Positions 17,101 through 25,910 are shown, numbered from the stretch's first letter. The stretch is 64,000 nucleotides of DNA from Prolixibacter sp. SD074 (GCF_009617895.1 NZ_BLAW01000001.1:859001-923000), one strand, 5' to 3'. The notes: generated from the letters alone by a model not told the origin. Translations and numbers: made by a program.

Positions 17101-17103
17101 CGG

Positions 17104-18990
17104 TTAATGGTTTGAAGTTTCTACTATCGCGATTTCCTCATCTGTTAAACCATATAACTGATAAACCATCTGGCCGATTTCTTTGTCTGTTTTTTCGATC
17201 TCTGATTGCAGGATTTGGGCTTCCGCTTTTTTTCCTTCGAACAACTCCATCCACTCCATTTCATCCGATTTGGTGAGTACTTTAGCAACGGGTCGTGACC
17301 CGTTGTTGAGACGCTCCTTGTTGGCTGATTTGATTGCTTTATTGAGTTCTTTGATGAATTCCGAAAAGTCAAGTTTGTGCCAGTTTTCGAGCTTTCGACT
17401 CAGTTTATCCGAACCGGTTTGCGATTTCAGGTATTTATTGAATCCGCTTACCCTTGTTTGTATAAGCTCGGTTGAGCGTGTACGTTCAGAAGCTAACTCT
17501 CCAAGCCGGGCGGTTTGTGCTTCATTAGCCTTTGGTACCGGGAAATGTTCGAAATAAACTTTCCGTATTTCGCGGGTCCCACCCTGTAGTTCGGGGCAGT
17601 TGTACCATATCCAACGCTTTGCCAACGATGAATTGAATACCGCTGTTAGATACAGCAGCGAAACAGACTCGTCCTGTGCCGTTAAAATAAAGCTTTTATC
17701 ATTACTTAGATATCCACTTTCATCATGCACGAACGGAAATACCGAAGTCATGTTGGGATAAATGATTTTGGGTTTGGCAAACTCTTCATGGTAGCCAATG
17801 CTATCCTGGGTTTCAAACCATTCTCCTTTTGTTTTCTTGCGTGCCCCGCTATCTCCTGTCTGTTTTAACCGGTCGTAACCAAATGAAAGTAAATGTTGTT
17901 TTATAGCAGGATATTCTTCGATATCCAATTTTAGGGAGGGAAACGTGCCAATTAGGTATTCAAAATCAGTGATTCCATATCCTGCAATATTGCGTCCCCT
18001 CACCATGGGATGAATAATTTCAGCGCTTTTAGCATCTTCTTTAATCAATCTCTTTCGCGTTTCTTCATCAATAAAAAAAGCATCATTGTAACCCGTTTTT
18101 ATTCCATAATTAATACTTATCGGTAATTCCTTTAATTCGGAACCATTTTGTTTCATTCTCTCCAGTATCCTGAAATCGCTGTGCGGTTGGATACTCCATT
18201 CATTTTCACCGAATCGGGAGGAAGGATAGTCATAAATATTCGCTTTTACTTCGGAGAGAAAATCACCCTGATAGGTCTTTCTATTCAATGATAAGACTTG
18301 TACTTTTTCCTTGATTTTATCCTTTTGAGTCACAAAAATGCTAACATAGGTGGTAGCTTCCTGAAAAAATTGAATGTCACCAAAATTGAGTAGCTGCCGC
18401 AAGCCTGTTTTCGATAAAAATTTCCTTAAGGGTTTGCCATAAGCTACCAACATCCATTTATTGGGCATGATGTAGGATTGCCTACCACCATCTTTTAATA
18501 AATTGTAGCCGCGCTCGGTGAAAAGGCAATACAAGTCAGCACCTTTGTCGAATGCCTCATAGCCACAGCTTTTGAGCTTTTCACTCATTTCTCCCATCGA
18601 CTGCAGCTGTACGTATGGCGGATTTCCAATCACCACGTCGAAGCCACCGGTGTATTCGGGGCGGAAGGCGTGTTCGCGGGTGGAGCAGGGGAGCATGCTC
18701 CCCGGTTGGCCGCCCAGCCCATGTTTCGCCCGGTTATTTTGTATGTAGGCCAGCGTGTTATCGAACTGGTCGTTCGATGTGATTTCTTTTTGGTTGAATT
18801 TTTTCGCCCAGAGGTGAAATTGTGTTTTTCCTCTGTGGGGAGCATGCTCCCCTGATCCGGACAGAGTGACAGCTTCATGCGTCGGAGCATGCTCCGACGT
18901 TTCCCGATAGGAAGTATGTACCCCCGCATCGGAGCATGCTCCGATGTCCCTGCATGCTCCGGCGTTGTGCGCCCCATGGCGATATTGCAT
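17104..18990 (-). CDS. Type IIG restriction-modification protein, C-terminal part with RAYT C-half
   Basis: Second open frame of a frameshifted Eco57I-like gene. From about nt 18640 it encodes GGFDVVIGNPPYVQLQ, the amino-methyltransferase motif IV, followed by the target-recognition region (NYGIKTGYNDAFFIDEETR, VRGRNIAGYG, IIYPNMTSVFPF) and a C-terminal helical part ending LYGLTDEEIAIVETSNH. Upstream of NPPY it holds WAKKFNQKEITSNDQ and AYIQNNRAKHG, the C-terminal half of a REP-associated tyrosine transposase domain. The first 60 or so residues are palindrome-derived (SEHAP peptides) and do not mark a true start. Confidence 0.85.
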   Translation of the reverse strand: MQYRHGAHNAGACRDIGACSDAGVHTSYRETSEHAPTHEAVTLSGSGEHAPHRGKTQFHLWAKKFNQKEITSNDQFDNTLAYIQNNRAKHGLGGQPGSMLPCSTREHAFRPEYTGGFDVVIGNPPYVQLQSMGEMSEKLKSCGYEAFDKGADLYCLFTERGYNLLKDGGRQSYIMPNKWMLVAYGKPLRKFLSKTGLRQLLNFGDIQFFQEATTYVSIFVTQKDKIKEKVQVLSLNRKTYQGDFLSEVKANIYDYPSSRFGENEWSIQPHSDFRILERMKQNGSELKELPISINYGIKTGYNDAFFIDEETRKRLIKEDAKSAEIIHPMVRGRNIAGYGITDFEYLIGTFPSLKLDIEEYPAIKQHLLSFGYDRLKQTGDSGARKKTKGEWFETQDSIGYHEEFAKPKIIYPNMTSVFPFVHDESGYLSNDKSFILTAQDESVSLLYLTAVFNSSLAKRWIWYNCPELQGGTREIRKVYFEHFPVPKANEAQTARLGELASERTRSTELIQTRVSGFNKYLKSQTGSDKLSRKLENWHKLDFSEFIKELNKAIKSANKERLNNGSRPVAKVLTKSDEMEWMELFEGKKAEAQILQSEIEKTDKEIGQMVYQLYGLTDEEIAIVETSNH

Positions 18991-20339
18991 GCCCTCGCCG
19001 ATACCGATTTTATTTTTTGTACGATTTTAGGTAGTTCTTCTTCTTCGCAAACCAGCAACATATGGGCATGGTCGCCACAAATATTGTAGGCCAGAATATT
19101 CAGTTTATCTTCATTCGCAATTTCCGCAATGGTTTTCGTTACTATTTCTTCCTCCTTTTCTGATAGCCAAACTGGTTCGCCTGTTTTGACAAGATTGTCG
19201 GACATTCGCTGCGAGTAGCGGGAGTTATGCGTAGCCGTTGTGATATGCCAGGCCTTTTTCTTCTTTTTCTGAAAAATATTCGGAAATTCTTTTTGCCAGT
19301 TAAAGGCTTTTTCTCCGGCAATATTAGGGTCGTCAATCAGTGAGTTACCACATTTAATGTTGTTGCTGAGTGTGTTTAGTTTGCGCCCTTTTTGGGCGGT
19401 TCGTAACCAAAGCGATAGCTTGGCAATTTCAACCGATTCTTCGTTCAGGTCGACGCCATAAATGTTTTTCTCCAGAATGTCGGTTGTAATATCCGGGAAA
19501 ACCAAGGCGCCGCCAAGTAGTTGCCCACGCAACTCGTCAACTTTACGATGCTCGTTTATCAGGAATTCCAGCGCCTGGTTTAAAAACGCGCCCGAACCGC
19601 AGGCCGGGTCGAGAATGGTTAACGACAGGAGCCAGTTGCGATAGTCTTCCAGTTTTTTGTCGAGGGCACGTACAATATCTTTTTTCCGGTTTCTCCTTCC
19701 TTTGGCATATTCCTCATCAACAATTCCCAGTTCTTTCCGTTTTTCCCCGCAAAGTTTTCCAATCGTATTTTCAACAATGTATTTGGTAATGTATTTCGGG
19801 GTATAAAATATGCCGTCTTTTTTCCGCCTGTCGGCAGACAACGGGACATGCCCCGCTATTGCGGCAATTGCCGCAATCTCGCCCAGCGAATGTTCAAAAA
19901 TATGTCCGAGGATATTGACATCTACATCGGTCTCGAAATCGTAACTACTTAACCGCAGGGTGTGTTCGTAAAGAAGATCATCGTCGATGGTAATATTGTC
20001 GAGTATCTCGTCAGGAGTAAAAAGTCCGCCGTTATATGCGAAAATTTCCTCCCGATTGCCTTTTTTAGGCCGACCCTTATATAATACATTAAAATATTGC
20101 CTGAAAATATCGTAAAGCCTTTTGGATTCACCAAAGGCAACATCATCCTTCCATTTTTCAATAATCTGACTAATAGAATTAGCCGGAACCAAAAGCCGGT
20201 CTTCGGCAAAAAAAATAAATAGAAAGCGATCGAGTAGTTTTTGTGTTTTTTTGAAAAGCAGGAGTTTATCTGTCTCCGGATTATTTTTTACCAGGTTGTT
20301 GTAAATCGCTTCGCTGGCAAAAAGTGGAGGCTTAACCAT
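18630..20339 (-). CDS. Type IIG restriction-modification protein, N-terminal part with RAYT N-half
   Basis: First frame of the same gene. It has LLDRFLFIFFAEDR, DVDVNILGHIFEHSL, FYTPKYITKYIV, then methyltransferase motif I LDPACGSGAFLNQ (nt about 19574-19610) and NIYGVDLNEESVEIAKLSLW. At about residue 362 an insertion begins (AWHITTATHNSRYSQRM, then NICGDHAHMLLV), a Y1/RAYT-like domain. After about nt 18925 this frame is out of register and its last 95 residues are artefactual. The N-terminal nuclease region expected in this family is missing; the start MVKPPLF lies in a tandem repeat. Confidence 0.85.
   Translation of the reverse strand: MVKPPLFASEAIYNNLVKNNPETDKLLLFKKTQKLLDRFLFIFFAEDRLLVPANSISQIIEKWKDDVAFGESKRLYDIFRQYFNVLYKGRPKKGNREEIFAYNGGLFTPDEILDNITIDDDLLYEHTLRLSSYDFETDVDVNILGHIFEHSLGEIAAIAAIAGHVPLSADRRKKDGIFYTPKYITKYIVENTIGKLCGEKRKELGIVDEEYAKGRRNRKKDIVRALDKKLEDYRNWLLSLTILDPACGSGAFLNQALEFLINEHRKVDELRGQLLGGALVFPDITTDILEKNIYGVDLNEESVEIAKLSLWLRTAQKGRKLNTLSNNIKCGNSLIDDPNIAGEKAFNWQKEFPNIFQKKKKKAWHITTATHNSRYSQRMSDNLVKTGEPVWLSEKEEEIVTKTIAEIANEDKLNILAYNICGDHAHMLLVCEEEELPKIVQKIKSVSARACNIAMGRTTPEHAGTSEHAPMRGYILPIGKRRSMLRRMKLSLCPDQGSMLPTEEKHNFTSGRKNSTKKKSHRTTSSITRWPTYKITGRNMGWAANRGACSPAPPANTPSAPNTPVASTW
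18688..18963. repeat. Cluster of GGAGCATGCTCC palindromes (REP-like)
   Basis: Four perfect palindromes share the 12-base core GGAGCATGCTCC: 18688-18703 and 18837-18852 (16 bp, flanked G/C), 18880-18899 (20 bp, CGTC flanks) and 18927-18946 (20 bp, CATC flanks). A fifth degenerate half is at 18951-18963. They sit within and just after the RAYT-like domain and are translated as EHAP-type peptides. Confidence 0.85.
18709..19255 (-). mobile_element. RAYT/Y1-like HUH domain embedded in the restriction-modification gene
   Basis: The insert carries WHITTATHNSR, a GDHAHMLL segment with the HUH pair (His-Ala-His codons at nt 19062-19070), IVQKIKSVSAR, then after the palindrome cluster WAKKFNQKEIT and LAYIQNN, whose Tyr (nt 18745-18747) is the candidate nucleophile. 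These are the landmarks of REP-associated tyrosine transposases of the IS200/IS605 superfamily. It lies between methyltransferase motifs I and IV, and apart from the G5 frameshift the host frame continues on both sides. Confidence 0.75.
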
Positions 20340-20514
20340 TTACTAATTGTTTCCCCGGACAAAAAGTGGAGGCTTAACCATTTACTAATTGTTTCCCCGG
20401 ACTAAAATAAGCGTTTAAGCATTTGTTAATTGCTTCACCATGCAAAAGGCGGCCGTTTTAGCATTTGCTAATGACTTCGCTGGCGGAAAGTGGTGGTTTT
20501 TGCATGTACGAATG
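20306..20514. repeat. Five tandem 42-bp repeats at the 5' end of the type IIG gene
   Basis: Units 20306-20347, 20348-20389, 20390-20430, 20431-20472 and 20473-20514. The first two are nearly identical (shared AAAAAGTGGAGGCTTAACCA); the others are diverged. The first unit contains the ATG and first 11 codons of the restriction-modification ORF, and in-frame stops precede it. The remaining bases to 20708 hold no recognised gene. Confidence 0.85.
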
Positions 20515-20708
20515 GCGGTGGTACATAAGGGTATGGTTAAAATCATTGTGGTATCCTGGCTCTTTTATGTCAAAGAACATCGGTTGGATCTGAGAATTTT
20601 ATCATAAATTAGTACACAGTTAAACATCCGGACAGTCGTAACCTTAATTAAATTTTCGGAAATGGTTCAATTAACCGTTCCATACGTTGAATTAAAATTT
20701 TTCTAACC

Positions 20709-21422
20709 ATGCTACAAAAATTAAGATCCAATAGCCGATCTACCGAAGTGGGTGCGGCTACGACTCGTATAACCAAGGCGTACAAGAACGCCAACCTAAC
20801 TACCGACAGTTATCTGGACGGGCTCATCACCGGGCTGTCGGCTGAAAATAACCTACTTACCAAGGCTATCGACCGCTCGAAGACGGAGTCGCAGCTGGAG
20901 GAGAAGGATGAGGTACGCGATGATAAATTGCGCGCCCTTTATTACTTCCTGCTTGGACAGACGAACCATCCCGGCCCGGCTGTCCGCTCGGCTGCGGAAA
21001 CCCTGATGCCTGTGTTCGATAAATATGGCCTGGCCATCGTGAATGATAGCTATGCGACTGAGACCACGCTGGTGAAATCGCTGCTCGACGATTTGGGCGA
21101 GGCTTCGCTGGAGGTATCCATCACGGCGGTAGCCGGTACAGCCGAACTGATTGCCCAACTGCAGGCCGCACAGGATGATTTTGAGAACTTCAGGGTGGTG
21201 TACCAAACCGAGAAAGGGAAGGAGGAGAAACTGGAAAGTGCGACCTCCATTAAAAAACGGATGGTCCGGACCATTAACGATAAGCTGGTGGTGCACCTCC
21301 GGGCTATGCTCAATATAGATGAAGCGCTGTACGGCGGTTTTGTGGGGGCGGTATCGACCATTATCGCCGAGAATAACGAAGAGGTGAAGAAACGCCGCAA
21401 AAAGCCGGAACCGGCTGCATAA
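20709..21422 (+). CDS. DUF6261 family protein
   Basis: 237 residues, mostly helical, no signal peptide. It begins MLQKLRSNSRSTEVGAATTRI and ends with a basic KKRRKKPEPAA tail. The helical pattern with LRALYYFLLGQTNHPGPAVRSAA resembles DUF6261 proteins, which occur in many copies in Bacteroidales and have no known function. It is a single-gene unit followed by a terminator. Confidence 0.7.
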   Translation: MLQKLRSNSRSTEVGAATTRITKAYKNANLTTDSYLDGLITGLSAENNLLTKAIDRSKTESQLEEKDEVRDDKLRALYYFLLGQTNHPGPAVRSAAETLMPVFDKYGLAIVNDSYATETTLVKSLLDDLGEASLEVSITAVAGTAELIAQLQAAQDDFENFRVVYQTEKGKEEKLESATSIKKRMVRTINDKLVVHLRAMLNIDEALYGGFVGAVSTIIAENNEEVKKRRKKPEPAA

Positions 21423-21494
21423 TACAGGCCTTCGGGCCAACACCCCGGGTTACGACTTCGTTGGTTTTTCCCATAAGTGGCTATTGTATAGCCG

Positions 21495-21528
21495 TCCGCC
21501 TCGCCTCACCGGTGGGGCGGATTTTTTT
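21495..21528 (+). terminator. Intrinsic terminator after the DUF6261 gene
   Basis: TCCGCC (21495-21500) pairs with GGCGGA (21516-21521), with a CACCGGTGG inner arm and a T7 run at 21522-21528. Confidence 0.75.
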
Positions 21529-21570
21529 ATAACCATTCTATCACGGTACACTGACTTTTATGTAACATGG

Positions 21571-21830
21571 CTCGCGACGTGTCCTCCGCTGAGGAGGTGT
21601 TTTTGAATTGCCTCAACTATTTTAATGTCTTGTGGAAAACTTACTGGTAATTATCCTCCCTCTTTAATTCCCCCTCCAAAGGGGGACAGCGCGCCAACTA
21701 TTCAACCAGATAAACGTTATTGCTCCATTTTTTAGCCATCCTGATTTTTCCAATTCATTCAATGCAATAAATGTTCGCGACGTGTCCTCCTCCGGAGGGG
21801 GTGGCCGACAGGCCGGAGGAGGAGTTTTTA
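21571..21830. repeat. CCTCC/GGAGG palindromic repeats
   Basis: Two copies share the lead GCGACGTGTCCTCC (about 21573-21587 and 21778-21791) followed by GGAGG-rich complementary arms and a GTTTTT or GTTTTTAA tail; a related arm CCCCCTCCAAAGGGGG lies near 21670. They are the same type as the copy at 15.41 kb and the palindrome inside the element at 25.9-26.1 kb. No gene lies in this stretch. Confidence 0.65.
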
Positions 21831-21879
21831 AGTGGACAATGAGAAATGCTCCATCCAGGTTCCGAACAAGAGGAACAGC

Positions 21880-22245
21880 GCAGCCCAACCTGTAACTGTC
21901 GAAGGTCAAAAGTCAAAAGTCAAAAGTCAAAAGTCGAAGGTTTTGAGCGAACAACAGGAACAGCTATAATAACAGGAACTCGGTGTTTATTTATCAAGAT
22001 CCATCCGTGCGCGCCATCAGTAGAAAACCTTTTGCGGTTCTTTGCGGGTATCTTTGCGGGTTTTGCGTGGAACTTCTACCTGCATAACTCCTACGTAGTA
22101 GCTGGTGACCGGTGCACTTGTTTTTTACAACACGATATGTTCTACGGGCAAACTGAATGAGAGAAAGCGGGAAGACGGGAAGGCGATAGCGCAACCTGTA
22201 ACTGTCGAAGGTCGAAGGTCCTGAGCGAACAACAGGAACAGCTAA
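21880..22245 (+). repeat. Mosaic repeat element, plus-strand copy
   Basis: End segment AACCTGTAACTGTC at 21887-21900, heptamer array to about 21943, TTTTGAGCGAACAACAGGAAC, then the 160-base body ending ACACGATATG at 22139. A second end segment GGGAAGGCGATAGCGCAACC lies at about 22179-22200, with a short heptamer run and AACAACAGGAACAGC. Confidence 0.88.
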
Positions 22246-22345
22246 GCTTAACCTGAAACCAAAAATAATCCCCATCCGGGCGGAACCAGATGGGGATGAA
22301 ATATATAGAATTGTTTTGGTATTGCTATTCCGCGGAAGCGACGGG

Positions 22346-23359
22346 TTATTTCCGGTCGGCTCCCTGGCGGTCGAGCATCCAACCGGGGTATTCGGGAGTT
22401 AGCTTGCTAACTTCACCGAGTTGGGCGAGTTCGTCGTCGGACAGCTGTACTTTTACTGAGCTGAGGTTGTCGGCCAGCTGCTCCGGCTTCTTGGCTCCCA
22501 CAATCACGGTGGTGACGGCTTCTTGGTGCAACAGCCAGGCAAGGGCAATTTGTGCCACGGAGACATCTTTGGCTGTGGCTATTTTGCGCATCACATCGAT
22601 GATGTCGAAAGCTTTGTCCTTGTTCACCGGCGGAAAATCGTAATTAGCACGGCGTCCTTCGCCCGATTCCACGTCGCGGCCATATTTACCGCTGAGCAAA
22701 CCTCCGGCCAATGGACTCCAGACCATCAATCCGAGTTTTTGGTCGAGGAGGAGCGGCACCAGCTCGCGCTCAAGGTCGCGTCCGGCAATGGTATAATAGG
22801 CCTGCAGCGAAACGAACTTGCTGAGGTGCTCGCGGGCCGAGATGCCCAGCGCTTTCATGATTTGCCAGGCAGCGAGGTTGCTGCACCCGATGTAACGAAC
22901 CTTGCCCGCTTTCACCAGCGAATCGAGTGCGCCGAGGGTTTCCTCCAGCGGTGTCAGCGCATCGAAGCCGTGGATCTGGTACAGGTCGATGTAATCCAAG
23001 TTCAGCCGTTTCAGGCTCTCGTCGGCCTGCTGCAGGATATGTTTACGGGTTAAACCCGAATCGTTAGGGCCTACGCCCATCTCGCCGCGCACCTTGGTAG
23101 CAACGACCAGCTCATCACGGTTTAGTCCCAAATCGCGGATGGCCTGTCCGGTCATCTGCTCGCTGAGGCCCTCGCTGTACACGTTGGCCGTGTCGATGAA
23201 GTTAATGCCGCCGTCAACGGCCTGCTTCACCAGGGCATTGACCTGCTCCTGCGGCAGGGCCCCGATGGACGTCCACATACCGCGTCCGCCAAAAGTCATG
23301 GTCCCCAGACACAGTTCCGATACTTTTAATCCGGTATTTCCTAATAGGTTGTACTTCAT
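22346..23359 (-). CDS. Aldo/keto reductase
   Basis: 337 residues, full length for an AKR TIM barrel. The catalytic tetrad is visible: DTANVYS (Asp and Tyr), VATKVRGE (Lys) and LYQIHGFD (His). VGAKKPEQLADNLSS is the NADPH-binding C-terminal motif. It reduces aldehydes or ketones with NADPH; the substrate is unknown. It stands alone between repeat regions. Confidence 0.92.
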   Translation of the reverse strand: MKYNLLGNTGLKVSELCLGTMTFGGRGMWTSIGALPQEQVNALVKQAVDGGINFIDTANVYSEGLSEQMTGQAIRDLGLNRDELVVATKVRGEMGVGPNDSGLTRKHILQQADESLKRLNLDYIDLYQIHGFDALTPLEETLGALDSLVKAGKVRYIGCSNLAAWQIMKALGISAREHLSKFVSLQAYYTIAGRDLERELVPLLLDQKLGLMVWSPLAGGLLSGKYGRDVESGEGRRANYDFPPVNKDKAFDIIDVMRKIATAKDVSVAQIALAWLLHQEAVTTVIVGAKKPEQLADNLSSVKVQLSDDELAQLGEVSKLTPEYPGWMLDRQGADRK

Positions 23360-23680
23360 AATACGTGTTTTTTGTTAGTTGTTTTTTCAGCGTGGAATGC
23401 TGTTTTTTGTGTTGTCGTTTACTGGTCTAAACCGCCGGAAGGGCTGAAAGGTTGAATGGGGCAGGGATTGTTTTGATTCTTTAACGTTTCTGAGCCGGCA
23501 TTTCTATTTTAGCCTGGTCGGTGCGGCGCAACAGCTTATCCGTTTCAATTTGAGCCGGAATGTGCGCCTCTGGCTGTCGCGCGTATGCCAACCCGGGTGA
23601 TTAATCATTAACCCCTTCGTGGTAACATGGTGCGAAGGATGGCGCAATGAATGAATGTTCCCGATCTGGAATCAGTGTTA
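23360..23680. other. Intergenic, nothing recognised
   Basis: About 320 bases upstream of the aldo/keto reductase gene, presumably holding its promoter. No gene, hairpin or family repeat was identified before the mosaic repeats begin. Confidence 0.4.
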
Positions 23681-24105
23681 TCGGTATTTATCTATCAATA
23701 TCCATCCGTGCGCGCCATCAGTGGAAAACCTTTTACGGTTCTTTGCGGGTATCTTTGCGGGTTTTGCGTGGAACTTCTACCTGCATAATTCCTACGTAGT
23801 CGTTGGTGACCGGTGCGCTTGTTTTTTACAACACGATATGATTTAAAAGTCAAAAGTCAAAAGTCGAAAGTCAAAGGTCGAAAGTCAAAAGTCAAAAGTC
23901 AAAAGTCAAAAGTCGAAGGTCAAACATCCTGAACGAACAACAGGAACTCGGTGTTCATCTATCAATATCCATCCGTGCGCGCCATCAGTGGAAAACCTTT
24001 TGCGGTTCTTTGCGGGTATCTTTGCGGGTTTTGCGTGGAACTTCTACCTGCATAACCCCTACGTAGTAGTTGGTGACCGGTGCGCTTGTTTTTTACCTGT
24101 AACTC
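23681..24105 (+). repeat. Mosaic repeat element, two further plus-strand copies
   Basis: Body at 23681-23841, heptamer array 23844-23923 (mostly AAAAGTC, some GAAAGTC and GAAGGTC), GAACGAACAACAGGAAC, then a second body 23940-24097. The last body is joined directly to ACCTGTAACT, the element end segment, four bases before the stop codon of the ABC transporter gene. Confidence 0.88.
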
Positions 24106-24108
24106 CGT

Positions 24109-25872
24109 TCAGCTTGCCATCTTGCCGTCTTTCAGCATTTGCACGGCATCGGCGAGGGAGCCGGCGCGGGTGACTTCCCCGGAGTTGACGAAGTAAATCT
24201 CGTCGGCATTGGCAATGGTATTCAACCGGTGCGCGATGATCACTTTCGTGGTGTGTGTTGGCAACTTCTGCAGGATTTCGTTAAGCAGCTGTTCGGTCAC
24301 GGTATCAATATTGGCCGTAGCTTCGTCGAGGATGAGCAGGTCGGGTTGCCCCAAAACGGCGCGCATAAAAGCGACGAGCTGCTTTTGCCCCAGACTGATG
24401 CCATCGCCCGATACGTCGACTTTGGTATCCAGACCTTCATCGAAGCGTTGCAGCAATGATTCGAGCCCGGTATTGTGAAAAAGTTTCGTTAGCTCACCGT
24501 TCTTGTATTCCCGGTAGGCGTCGTTGCCATAAAGAATATTGTCGCGGATGGTGCCACTGAAGAGAAACGGTTCCTGCAGGATGAATCCGATTTTGCCGCA
24601 GCGTTCTTCCGGTGCATAAGAACCGATGTTTTTACCATCGAGCCATACTGTTCCGCTGGTGGGGTCGTACAAACGGGAAATGAGTGAGGCGGTGGTTGTT
24701 TTTCCGCCACCGGTCGGCCCGACGAAAGCGTATGTTTTTCCTTTTTCCAAATCGAAATTGATGTGGTGCAACACTTCGGTGCCGTTGGGATAGGTGAACG
24801 ATACATCCCGGAAGGATAGGAGCGCCTTTGATTCGCCTTCTTCACTGGCGTCGAGCAGCGGCATGTTGTTCTCCATGTTTAGTATTTTCGCAATGCGATC
24901 CCAGGCGGCCAGCGCTATTTGGAAACTGGCCCATAACGACGCAAGTTGTCGTAAGGGATTGTAGAAATTGGTAATGTACGCAAGAAAACTGATGAGCAAC
25001 CCGATGGTGAAATGGTTGGTGGAGATGAGATAGATTCCGAAGGTTAGCACCACCAGTTGCCCGATGTTGGAAAAGAAGGTGTATACCGGCATGAAGAGGT
25101 TGTTGGCGATGCCTGCTTTCACGGAGGTGTTGTAATTGTCCTTGTTAACCTCATCGAACCGTTTCCGGAAATAGTCACGGCGGTTAAATGCCACAATGAC
25201 CTTGAAATTGTTGAGGCTTTCCTGTACTTCGGAGCTGAGGTTGGCCACGCTGGTGAGGTTAATGGCATTGCGTTTCTTTGCCCACGGTGAGGCAAACCGG
25301 GTGATAAACCAGATAATGACCACAGGTGCCAGGGCAGCGGCTCCCAGCGGCAGATTGATGGAGAGCAGGAAGATGCCGGCGCCAATCATGATGAGGATGG
25401 AGCGGACAAACTGCATCAGCGACTGCGATAAGAACTGGTTCACCTTGTCGGTGTCGTTGTTGAGTCGCGAGATGAGGTCGCCGGCTTTGTTCTGGTTGAA
25501 GAAATCGTAGGGTAGTTCCTGCAGCTTGTTGAACAGGGCATTGCGCAGGTTGAAGAGCATGTGTTGTCCCACGGTGCCCATCAGCTTGGTTTGCAGGTAG
25601 CCGGCAAACAGTGAAATGATATACATCACCAGCAGGATGCCGCTGAAAACGAGTACACCGTGAAACTGTTTGGTCTGTATGTACGCATCGATGGTGTGCC
25701 CGATGAGCAGCGGGCCCAGCAAGGTGAGGGCTGCGGCCACCTGCATGGCGATAAACGCCGTGATGAGGATGCGTTTTTCTTCGACCATGTGCGATACCAA
25801 CGATTTCAGCAAGGCAAAAGTCGATTTCTTTTTTCCGGTTTCACCGGAGGATGTATAGAGGTTATAATCCAT
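24109..25872 (-). CDS. ABC exporter half-transporter (canonical Walker B subunit)
   Basis: 587 residues: six-helix exporter domain (about 30-320) fused to an ATPase domain. Walker A is GPTGGGKTTT, Walker B LLILDEATANID with the catalytic Glu, H-loop VIIAHRLNTI. The signature is degenerate (ISLGQKQL rather than LSGGQ). Paired with the neighbouring half-transporter it would form a heterodimeric multidrug or lipid exporter with one intact ATP site, like TM287/288 or BmrCD (family knowledge). It is downstream of its partner in the same direction, with a MITE-like element between. Confidence 0.9.
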   Translation of the reverse strand: MDYNLYTSSGETGKKKSTFALLKSLVSHMVEEKRILITAFIAMQVAAALTLLGPLLIGHTIDAYIQTKQFHGVLVFSGILLVMYIISLFAGYLQTKLMGTVGQHMLFNLRNALFNKLQELPYDFFNQNKAGDLISRLNNDTDKVNQFLSQSLMQFVRSILIMIGAGIFLLSINLPLGAAALAPVVIIWFITRFASPWAKKRNAINLTSVANLSSEVQESLNNFKVIVAFNRRDYFRKRFDEVNKDNYNTSVKAGIANNLFMPVYTFFSNIGQLVVLTFGIYLISTNHFTIGLLISFLAYITNFYNPLRQLASLWASFQIALAAWDRIAKILNMENNMPLLDASEEGESKALLSFRDVSFTYPNGTEVLHHINFDLEKGKTYAFVGPTGGGKTTTASLISRLYDPTSGTVWLDGKNIGSYAPEERCGKIGFILQEPFLFSGTIRDNILYGNDAYREYKNGELTKLFHNTGLESLLQRFDEGLDTKVDVSGDGISLGQKQLVAFMRAVLGQPDLLILDEATANIDTVTEQLLNEILQKLPTHTTKVIIAHRLNTIANADEIYFVNSGEVTRAGSLADAVQMLKDGKMAS

Positions 25873-25910
25873 GTACTGTTTTTCAATTTCTTTTTTCTTT
25901 TACTCACCCC

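Noticed and set aside
23988-24173. Short ORFs reading NLLRFFAGIFAGFAWNFYLH in each mosaic repeat body
   Set aside because: They come from the repeat's internal TTTGCGGG motifs, have no consistent start and stop between copies, and look like translated repeat DNA.
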